Below are positions 1 through 7,702 of a DNA stretch of 7,851 nucleotides, piece after piece. The stretch's first letter is position 1; every line of letters starts with the position of its first letter. Both the position numbers and the translations under genes were made by a program. Where the stretch lies: NCBI GenBank assembly GCA_001800085.1, contig MGUS01000047.1, forward strand, positions 853 through 8,703, read 5' to 3'. The stretch comes from Elusimicrobia bacterium RIFCSPLOWO2_01_FULL_60_11 (GTDB lineage Bacteria; Elusimicrobiota; Elusimicrobia; 2-02-FULL-39-32). The notes beneath the pieces were generated by a model that saw only the letters and a program-made list of their open reading frames with translations, was not told the origin of the DNA and ran no database searches.

Positions 1-141
1 GAACTGGCACAGAAGGGGCAGCGCATTTTGGGTCAGATTCCTCTACAGGTTGTGGTTTCGAGAGGTGGAGTTCTATATCTTGTGGCCGGGGAAAATACGG
101 TGGGCGCGGTCGGCTTGACGAAATCGGGTGAACGCATTTGA
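1..141 (+). CDS. C-terminal end of an unidentified protein (partial)
   Basis: Frame 1 is open from the window edge to a TGA at 139-141, giving 46 residues. They contain a hydrophobic stretch (about residues 17-27, PLQVVVSRGGVLYLVAG) and end TKSGERI. I do not recognise the family. The alternating hydrophobic and glycine-rich pattern looks like the last beta-strands of a folded domain rather than random sequence. The other two forward frames are also open for most of this short piece, but they are rich in Trp/Arg or Cys/Ser and look less protein-like. The gene would be transcribed in the same direction as the ThyX-like gene, 110 bp upstream of it, with the latter's own promoter in between. Confidence 0.4.
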   Translation, partial: ELAQKGQRILGQIPLQVVVSRGGVLYLVAGENTVGAVGLTKSGERI

Positions 142-215
142 GTACACAGATGTTAGTAAAAGCGTCCGAGGCATGTCAAGTTTTTTTCTTCCGACGGAAA
201 AACGGGCCGTTTCAA

Positions 216-244
216 TTGAGTTTTAGCGGTGAATGATGTAAAAT
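216..244 (+). promoter_or_regulatory. Sigma70-like promoter of the ThyX-like/purA operon
   Basis: TTGAGT (216-221) and TAAAAT (239-244) are separated by exactly 17 bp, matching the sigma70 consensus at 4/6 and 5/6 positions. A start about 7 nt after the -10 falls at about 251, directly before the ATG at 252, so the transcript would be essentially leaderless. No Shine-Dalgarno sequence precedes that ATG, which agrees. No rho-independent terminator for the upstream gene is evident between 142 and 215. Confidence 0.5.
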
Positions 245-251
245 TTTTTTC

Positions 252-3415
<3,164 letters not shown>

Positions 3416-3425
3416 GAGGTGTGAA

Positions 3426-3454
3426 ATCCTATCAAATTTGTGTTGCGGCATCAA
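3426..3454 (-). promoter_or_regulatory. Candidate promoter of the MazG-like gene
   Basis: On the minus strand, TTGATG (3454-3449) and TAGGAT (3431-3426) are 17 bp apart, each 4/6 to consensus. The start would fall near 3419, about 4 nt before the ATG at 3415, again a near-leaderless arrangement. The -10 region and the downstream spacing are conserved in the damaged copy (4618-4613), but the -35 is not. Confidence 0.35.
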
Positions 3455-3468
3455 GTGGAGGTATAGAA

Positions 3469-3531
3469 CATATTAATATGATGATTAATGTAGCATATAT
3501 TAATCATATATTGTATATATATGATTAATAT
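3469..3531. promoter_or_regulatory. AT-rich palindromic operator-like region between MazG-like gene and fic
   Basis: A perfect 15-bp inverted repeat has arms ATATTAATCATATAT (3497-3511) and its complement at 3517-3531, with a 5-nt loop TGTAT. A separate perfect 12-bp palindrome, CATATTAATATG, lies at 3469-3480. The half-site ATGATTAAT occurs at 3481-3489 and 3521-3529, and inverted at 3499-3507. The large inverted repeat covers the predicted -35 and spacer of the fic promoter, so a dimeric regulator binding here would block fic transcription and could affect the divergent MazG-like gene. Which protein binds is unknown; Fic itself has a C-terminal HTH-like segment. Confidence 0.6.
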
Positions 3532-3542
3532 TGTATTATACT
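3511..3542 (+). promoter_or_regulatory. Candidate fic promoter
   Basis: TTGTAT (3511-3516) and TATTAT (3534-3539) are separated by 17 bp; an overlapping TATACT lies at 3537-3542. Transcription would start around 3546-3549, only a few bases before the fic ATG at 3553. The region is so AT-rich that other hexamer choices are possible. Confidence 0.4.
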
Positions 3543-3552
3543 GTTAGATTCT

Positions 3553-4446
3553 ATGCCAACATCAAATCTTATCAAAGACAGGATTGGGGCGCTCAAGGAG
3601 ACTTATGACCGCCTGCGCGCAGGCAAGGAATCCTTGCTCTCCATGATCGACGAAGCTGAAATTCCGGAAAGCGTCTACAATTCCAACGCCATAGAGAATT
3701 CAACCCTCACTCTCAAGGAGACGGAAAAAATACTTCTTGAAATGGAGGTTTCGAGGGACGTTGATCTGAGGGAGGTCTTTGAGGCAAAAAACCTGGCGCG
3801 GGTGATCCAGTACATCCGCAAGAAAGCGCTGGAGTCGGATCTGACGGACGAAACGATCCTTCTTCTGCACGAAATGCTCATCTCCAATATTGATGACAGC
3901 ATCGCGGGGCGTTTCCGCCGGAAAGGAGAATATGTCCGCGTGGGCACTCACATTGCGCCGGCGCCCGAGCATGTGGAACGGCTGATCGAAGACGCGCTGA
4001 TCCGCTACTCCAGCGACCTTGAGAGCTATTTTTCGGACAAGGTCGCAAGATTTCATCTCGATTTCGAGACCGTCCATCCCTTTAACGATGGAAACGGCAG
4101 GATCGGACGCGTCATCATCAATTATCAGTTGGAGCGCGCCGGATTCCCCTGGGTCATCATCCGCGACAAGGAGAAAAAAGCATACTATCAGGCGTTCAAT
4201 GATCACCGCCACTCGAAAAACACGAAAACGATGGAGCGGATCCTCGCTCTTGCCGTCAGGGAGTCACTCCACAAGCGGGTCGCTTATCTCAAAGGCGAAA
4301 AAATCATGACTTTAGCCGACTATGCCAAAGAGCGCAAGAAGTCGGTACATGTTCTTTTGAATGCCGCCAGGAGGCAAGCGATCCCGGCGTTCCGCGAGAG
4401 AGGGGTATGGAAGATCGGAGAAAATTTTGGAGCTGAGGGGGGTTGA
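3553..4446 (+). CDS. fic: Class II Fic-domain protein (predicted AMP transferase) with C-terminal HTH-like segment
   Basis: Fic proteins usually transfer AMP from ATP to a hydroxyl side chain of a target protein. This 297-residue protein has the complete core HPFNDGNGRIGR (175-186, catalytic His175). Upstream is the inhibitory motif SNAIEN (44-49), the [S/T]xxxE[G/N] signature with Glu48, so it is a self-inhibited class II type. An N-terminal helical segment (1-35) precedes it. Residues about 250-290 (TLADYAKERKKSVHVLLNAARRQAIPAF..GVWKIG) resemble an HTH domain, as in many Fic proteins with possible DNA binding. The last residues, about AEGG, are encoded by the tRNA-derived repeat, which also supplies the TGA, so the C-terminus may have been altered by that repeat. 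It starts after a palindromic promoter without a Shine-Dalgarno. No obvious separate antitoxin gene adjoins it; the target is unknown. Confidence 0.92.
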   Translation: MPTSNLIKDRIGALKETYDRLRAGKESLLSMIDEAEIPESVYNSNAIENSTLTLKETEKILLEMEVSRDVDLREVFEAKNLARVIQYIRKKALESDLTDETILLLHEMLISNIDDSIAGRFRRKGEYVRVGTHIAPAPEHVERLIEDALIRYSSDLESYFSDKVARFHLDFETVHPFNDGNGRIGRVIINYQLERAGFPWVIIRDKEKKAYYQAFNDHRHSKNTKTMERILALAVRESLHKRVAYLKGEKIMTLADYAKERKKSVHVLLNAARRQAIPAFRERGVWKIGENFGAEGG

Positions 4447-4479
4447 ACCCCTGACCTGTCGCCTGCGGCGACCGCTCTC
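4428..4479 (-). repeat. tRNA-Ala-derived repeat, copy A (inverted)
   Basis: Read on the minus strand, this 52-bp stretch differs at one position from 5877-5928. Its 3' part (T arm, acceptor 3' strand CAGCTCC and discriminator A) is identical to the 3' end of the intact tRNA-Ala at 5732-5804. The anticodon arm is replaced by a 6-bp hairpin, GTCGCC-GCA-GGCGAC. The sequence upstream on this strand has no matching acceptor or D arm, so it is not a functional tRNA. It overlaps the last codons and stop of fic. Confidence 0.8.
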
Positions 4480-4494
4480 TGCAAAACAGGGACC

Positions 4495-4602
4495 TCATGC
4501 CTTTGCACTATCTAAAAATGGTGTGCGATTAAGAAGGTTGTGCGCGTCGCAGAACTTCTGGACCTTGCACTTCAGATTGTGAACGGTGGTCTTTTTATCC
4601 AT
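4495..4602 (-). pseudogene. Decayed 5' fragment of a MazG-like pyrophosphohydrolase gene
   Basis: Reading down from ATG 4602 gives MDKKTTVHNLKCKVQKFCD, which matches residues 1-19 of the intact MazG-like protein except Asp9Asn and Arg12Cys. After that the sequence diverges (AHNLLNRTPF...) and ends at TGA 4497-4495 after 35 codons. Both catalytic metal motifs are missing, so it cannot be an active hydrolase. The similarity continues upstream of the ATG into the leader. It lies 41 bp downstream of the HEPN-like ORF on the same strand. Whether the 35-residue peptide is made is unknown. Confidence 0.8.
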
Positions 4603-4626
4603 TGGGGGAGAAATCCTATCAAATTT
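4546..4626. repeat. 81-bp direct repeat, copy 2 (MazG fragment and leader)
   Basis: Gap-free partner of 3359-3439 in the same orientation. Most of the roughly 12 differences I count are transitions, plus a small cluster just upstream of the ATG. Similarity stops sharply on the right at about 4626 and fades on the left at about 4545, which marks the likely edges of the duplicated or rearranged segment. Confidence 0.85.
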
Positions 4627-4643
4627 AGGTGAATTATGGTTAT

Positions 4644-5372
4644 CTACTGCGTCCAAATCTTTCCTGTCAAAAGTTCATCAGGCAACTTGTATGAACGAGT
4701 CTTAGGGTGGCCATTAAGAATTTTTCTCAAGGTACGGATGGCATTGTATGCATTAATTATCAACTTTCGTTGCTCCTGGAAATATTTTTGGTCAAAAACA
4801 TCTTCATCAATGGCATGAGCTGGACGTCTCCTGAGGCCTCTAATTTCTCTAAATGTCTTTATCATTTCATTCTTTGGAGCAGGGTCTGAAAATCTAATCG
4901 TCTTTGTAAGCCATTCATCAAGAAGTGCAATTGTCCCTTTGTGTTTGACCGAAATTTTACCATCCGGACGTTGTTCTTCAGACTCAAGAGGGATATCATT
5001 TTTAAAAAATGCTTGATCAATATTATCCGAGATCATTTTGTCTAAAAGATGAGAAAACAAATTAAACTCCTTGAAAGTTGGTCTTATCAAAAAACTGAAC
5101 TCTTTTGGACGTTTTTCGCCGGTATATTCATTTCTGAATATAGGTGTTCTTCCCATCAATTTACACATTTCGTTAATGTGGTGTTGTTCCAGCGAAAAGG
5201 CGGAAAATATGGACAGTCCAAAATTTATGGTTAGAAGCTCTTTCTGCACCAATTCCTTTATCTTGGCTTTGCGTTCTTCAGCTGGCAATTTTATTTGCCA
5301 AATTGGGAGTCCATTGAAATCGCGGGATTTCAAATAAAAATCGGTTGCTTGATTGAGAATCTGCTGAGGCAT
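4644..5372 (-). CDS. Uncharacterised protein with HEPN-like C-terminal segment
   Basis: The 242-residue protein is not one I can assign firmly. No signal peptide or membrane span is apparent. The C-terminal part (about 168-220) is helical and contains FREIRGLRRRPAH (174-186), followed by a long helix with QRKLIINAYNAIRTLRKIL. An R-x4-H pattern (Arg181...His186) after a polar residue and before an AY..IR..RKIL helix resembles HEPN-domain proteins, many of which are RNases in defence or toxin systems; this is an inference from pattern only. The N-terminal part (1-150) shows nothing I recognise. The DNA is much more AT-rich than thyX, purA and aspS (lines sampled by eye about 28-40% GC), suggesting later acquisition. 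ATG 5372 is preceded by a perfect TATAAT nine bases upstream and no Shine-Dalgarno. It is divergent from the GIY-YIG gene. Confidence 0.75.
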   Translation of the reverse strand: MPQQILNQATDFYLKSRDFNGLPIWQIKLPAEERKAKIKELVQKELLTINFGLSIFSAFSLEQHHINEMCKLMGRTPIFRNEYTGEKRPKEFSFLIRPTFKEFNLFSHLLDKMISDNIDQAFFKNDIPLESEEQRPDGKISVKHKGTIALLDEWLTKTIRFSDPAPKNEMIKTFREIRGLRRRPAHAIDEDVFDQKYFQEQRKLIINAYNAIRTLRKILNGHPKTRSYKLPDELLTGKIWTQ

Positions 5373-5381
5373 GATATGTTA

Positions 5382-5387
5382 ATTATA
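5382..5387 (-). promoter_or_regulatory. -10 box of the HEPN-like gene
   Basis: On the minus strand a perfect TATAAT (5387-5382) ends nine bases before the ATG at 5372, so transcription would start about 3 nt upstream of the coding sequence. I see no good -35 at 16-18 bp; TCGACA is present but 21 bp upstream. Confidence 0.4.
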
Positions 5388-5421
5388 CTTTAGAGTGTGG
5401 CATTTAGCTGTCGACGTATGT

Positions 5422-5450
5422 TTGAAAACCGGCAAGGATTGAGATATAAT
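5422..5450 (+). promoter_or_regulatory. Strong sigma70-like promoter with GC-rich discriminator
   Basis: TTGAAA (5422-5427), 17 bp spacer, perfect TATAAT (5445-5450). This is the best promoter in the window. The bases between -10 and the expected start (about 5457) are GC-rich (AGCTCCCC), as is typical of stringently controlled stable-RNA promoters. It lies 35 bp before the GIY-YIG ORF and about 275 bp before the tRNA-Ala, and probably drives both. Confidence 0.7.
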
Positions 5451-5485
5451 AGCTCCCCACGCTAATAGGCCTGGGATTCAAAACC

Positions 5486-5725
5486 ATGTATTATATCTAT
5501 GTCTTACGTAGTTTGAAGAATAAGCGTTTTTATACGGGGTCAACTGAAGATTTATCCCGCCGACTCGATGAGCATAACTCGGGCAGAAGTAAGGCAACAA
5601 AGTATGTGCGCCCATTTGAGCTGATTTATCAGGAGACTTTTGACAGTCGTTCTGAAGCTCTTCGGCGGGAAAAGGAATTAAAGACTGGCAAAGGCAGAGA
5701 AGAACTTAAGGCAAAGTTAGTTTAG
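5486..5725 (+). CDS. Single-domain GIY-YIG nuclease family protein
   Basis: The 79-residue protein is a complete minimal GIY-YIG domain of the small UvrC-N-terminal/YhbQ-like (URI) type. The first strand reads MYYIYVLRS (GIY equivalent IYV at 4-6), then FYTGST (YIG equivalent YTG at 16-18), LSRRLDEHNSG with conserved Arg25/26 and His30, and the ALRREKELKTGKG helix with a conserved Glu that usually binds metal. Such proteins are predicted DNA endonucleases; physiological roles are mostly unknown. No extra DNA-binding domain is present. It lies downstream of the strong promoter at 5422-5450, and its TAG ends 6 bp before the tRNA-Ala, so the two are likely on one transcript. Base composition is intermediate between the AT-rich HEPN-like gene and the GC-rich housekeeping genes. 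Confidence 0.9.
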   Translation: MYYIYVLRSLKNKRFYTGSTEDLSRRLDEHNSGRSKATKYVRPFELIYQETFDSRSEALRREKELKTGKGREELKAKLV

Positions 5726-5731
5726 ATTTTT

Positions 5732-5804
5732 GGGGCTGTAGCTCAGTTGGGAGAGCGCCTGCATGGCATGCAGGAGGTCAGGGGTTCAACCCCCCTCAGC
5801 TCCA
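5732..5804 (+). tRNA. tRNA-Ala (anticodon GGC)
   Basis: Full cloverleaf by hand folding. Acceptor GGGGCTG (5732-5738) pairs with CAGCTCC (5797-5803), including the G3:U70 wobble that is the alanine identity element. D stem GCTC/GAGC, anticodon stem CCTGC/GCAGG with loop ATGGCAT (anticodon GGC at 5765-5767), variable AGGTC, T stem AGGGG/CCCCT with loop TTCAACC, discriminator A at 5804. The 3' CCA is not encoded (CAC follows). It reads GCC and GCU alanine codons. It is 6 bp after the GIY-YIG stop, and its 3' end is the apparent parent of the two partial copies in this window. Confidence 0.97.
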
Positions 5805-5864
5805 CACTTCATTTCTTCCCGAAGCTTACTTGTGGAGAGCGGTTTCACCTTTTCATTCATCCCA

Positions 5865-5928
5865 TAGTTAAGCTGGGAGAGCGGTCGCCACAGGCGACAG
5901 GTCAGGGGTTCAACCCCCCTCAGCTCCA
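5865..5928 (+). repeat. tRNA-Ala-derived pseudo-tRNA repeat, copy B, in the aspS leader
   Basis: Starting at TAG (5865-5867) the sequence resembles the tRNA-Ala D-arm region (about 16 of 19 positions). It then carries a 6-bp hairpin GTCGCC-ACA-GGCGAC where the anticodon arm should be, and an intact T arm, acceptor 3' strand and discriminator A. Positions 5899-5930 repeat the tRNA-Ala segment 5775-5806 exactly. There is no 5' acceptor strand directly upstream, and the 3-nt loop cannot hold an anticodon, so it is not a working tRNA. Copy A at 4428-4479 is inverted relative to it. It ends 7 nt before the aspS start codon. Confidence 0.8.
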
Positions 5929-5935
5929 CATTTTT

Positions 5936-7702
5936 ATGTATAGAACCCATTCCTGCGGACAACTCCGCGCATCCGACATAGGAAAAACCGCCACCCTCTC
6001 GGGCTGGGTCCATTCCCGGCGGGACCACGGCGGGGTGCTTTTCATCGATATGCGGGACCGCGAAGGCCTCACGCAGGTTGTTTTCAACCCCGAACAAGCG
6101 GAACTCTACAAGACCGCAGAGACCTTGCGGTCGGAGTTCGTGGTCAAGGTGAGCGGCCCCGTCCGCCAGAGGCCCGCGGGAACTGAAAACTCTCATCTGG
6201 CCACGGGCGCGGTGGAAGTTGCGGCCGCCTCGCTCGAGATCTTGAACACCTCCCTGGCCCTTCCCTTTGAAATCTCCGAGTTCTCCGAGGCCTCCGAGGA
6301 AGTGCGGCTCAGCTACAGGTTCCTCGACCTGCGCCGGCCATCTCTCCAGAAAAACCTGACCCTCCGCCACAAGATAGCCCAGAATGTTCGCGAGACCCTG
6401 AACAAGGAAGGGTTCCTGGAGATCGAGACCCCCATGCTCACCAAGTCCACGCCGGAAGGGGCCAGGGATTTTCTCGTGCCATCGCGCCTGAACCCGGGGA
6501 GCTTCTACGCCCTTCCCCAATCGCCCCAGATATTCAAGCAGATCCTCATGGTGGGGGGGATGGAGAAGTATTACCAGATAGTCCGCTGTTTCCGCGACGA
6601 GGATTTAAGGAGCGATCGCCAGCCGGAATTCACGCAGATTGACCTGGAGATGTCTTTCGTGGAGGAAGCTGACGTCATGGGCGTCACGGAAAAACTTGTG
6701 GCCGCGGCCTTCAAAGCGGCCATGGGCCAGGACTGTGAACTTCCGTTTCCGCGCCTTTCCTATAAGGATGCCATGGACCGTTATGGTTCGGATAAGCCCG
6801 ACATCAGGTTCGGGTTGGAATTGACGGATGTTTCGGAAGAGGCCGCGAACTGCGGGTTCAATGTTTTTTCCGGAGCCGTCAAAGATAAAGGAGTGGTGAA
6901 GGCCCTCCGCCTGGAAGGCGGGGCCGCCATCGCGAGGGCCGAGATAGACCGCCTGACGGATTTCGTCAAGAAACTGGGAGCCAAGGGCCTGGCCTGGATC
7001 AAATTCACCGAATCGGGCCCCGATTCCGCAATCACCAAGTTCTTCTCAAAAAAAGATTTGGAGGCCATCGGTAAAAAGGCCGGAGCCAAAGCGGGCGATG
7101 TTCTTTTTTTCGGCGCGGGCCCCTGGAAATCCGTGGTCACCGTCCTGGGCGCGCTTCGCCTGGAGCTGGCCAAGCGCAACAACCTCATTCCCAAAGAGCC
7201 CGTCTATAAGTTTTTGTGGGTCGTGGATTTTCCTCTTCTGGAATGGGACGAGAAGGACAAGCGCTGGAACGCCATGCACCACCCCTTCACCTCGCCGGCG
7301 CCGGGCAGCGATCTCGAAAAAGACCCGGGTGCCGCCAAGGCCAGGGCTTACGACATCGTTTTGAACGGCACGGAGCTGGGCGGGGGCTCCATCCGTATAC
7401 ACCGAAAAGACATCCAGGAGAAGGTCTTCACGATGCTGGGGATCTCGGGAGAATCGGCTAAAGAGAAATTTGGATTTTTACTCTCGGCCCTGGAGTTCGG
7501 AGCGCCGCCCCACGGGGGCATCGCTCTGGGCTTAGACCGCTTCGTGGCCCTGCTCACCGGGGAGGACTCCATCCGCGACACCATCGCCTTTCCCAAGACC
7601 CAGAAAGGCGCCGACTTGCTTTCCGGCTCGCCTTCCCCCGTCGCCCAGAAACAGCTGGACGAGATCTACATCAAGACCAACCTCCCTCCTAAAAAAACCT
7701 AG
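5936..7702 (+). CDS. aspS: Aspartyl-tRNA synthetase, bacterial type, probably non-discriminating
   Basis: AspRS charges tRNA-Asp with aspartate. The 588 residues fit the bacterial type. An N-terminal OB-fold anticodon-binding domain (about 1-108) is followed by class II motif 1 (around IETPMLTKSTPEGARDF, 163-179), motif 2 (YYQIVRCFRDEDLRSDRQPEFTQ, 212-234), the bacterial GAD insertion (about 290-420) and motif 3 (GAPPHGGIALGLDRF, 522-536). Residues RRDHGG with His31, and RPAGTEN (79-85), match those reported for bacterial non-discriminating AspRS, which also makes Asp-tRNA-Asn for GatCAB; discriminating enzymes usually have Leu at the His31 position. The start is ATG 5936 (MYRTHSCGQL); the frame stays open further upstream only because it runs through repeat and tRNA sequence. 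There is no Shine-Dalgarno. A tRNA-like repeat lies directly upstream, and the TAG overlaps the convergent gene's stop. Confidence 0.96.
   Translation: MYRTHSCGQLRASDIGKTATLSGWVHSRRDHGGVLFIDMRDREGLTQVVFNPEQAELYKTAETLRSEFVVKVSGPVRQRPAGTENSHLATGAVEVAAASLEILNTSLALPFEISEFSEASEEVRLSYRFLDLRRPSLQKNLTLRHKIAQNVRETLNKEGFLEIETPMLTKSTPEGARDFLVPSRLNPGSFYALPQSPQIFKQILMVGGMEKYYQIVRCFRDEDLRSDRQPEFTQIDLEMSFVEEADVMGVTEKLVAAAFKAAMGQDCELPFPRLSYKDAMDRYGSDKPDIRFGLELTDVSEEAANCGFNVFSGAVKDKGVVKALRLEGGAAIARAEIDRLTDFVKKLGAKGLAWIKFTESGPDSAITKFFSKKDLEAIGKKAGAKAGDVLFFGAGPWKSVVTVLGALRLELAKRNNLIPKEPVYKFLWVVDFPLLEWDEKDKRWNAMHHPFTSPAPGSDLEKDPGAAKARAYDIVLNGTELGGGSIRIHRKDIQEKVFTMLGISGESAKEKFGFLLSALEFGAPPHGGIALGLDRFVALLTGEDSIRDTIAFPKTQKGADLLSGSPSPVAQKQLDEIYIKTNLPPKKT

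Noticed and set aside
181..225. Terminator after the first partial gene (T-run at 181-187, short palindromes TTCCGACGGAA and AAACGGGCCGTTT)
   Set aside because: The T-run precedes the palindromes instead of following them, the stems are only 4-5 bp, and no other hairpin precedes the T-run.
3416..3454. Longer MazG-like protein starting at TTG 3454
   Set aside because: The extra 13 residues overlap the predicted promoter, and the fragment copy lacks a matching start, while MDKKTTVH is shared by both.
3440..3540. CRISPR-like or tandem repeat array in the AT-rich region
   Set aside because: The repeated units are short palindromic half-sites without regular spacing or unique spacers.
4304..4582. 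Short ORFs across copy A of the repeat (reading ELRGVEPLTCRL on plus, ERSPQATGQGF on minus)
   Set aside because: Both are translations of the tRNA-derived repeat and its flanks. The same peptide appears in the aspS leader for the same reason.
5450..5459. TAGCTCCCCA resembling a tRNA-Ala 3' end with CCA, as a possible left edge of the GIY-YIG insertion
   Set aside because: The match is too short to separate from chance, and it is explained as the GC-rich discriminator of the promoter.
5865..5928. A second functional tRNA
   Set aside because: There is no 5' acceptor strand next to it, the D stem is broken, and a 3-nt loop hairpin replaces the 7-nt anticodon loop.
5775..5930. attL/attR of an element integrated into tRNA-Ala (exact 32-bp direct repeat 5775-5806 and 5899-5930)
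   Set aside because: The copies are 124 bp apart with no integrase or cargo between them, and another near-identical copy lies inverted 1.4 kb away. A spreading repeat explains this better, although a collapsed element cannot be excluded.
5747..5935. In-frame N-terminal extension of aspS through the tRNA-Ala and the repeat
   Set aside because: The extra residues are translated tRNA and repeat sequence. The AspRS family begins at MYRTHSCGQL, and the 588-residue form has the usual length.
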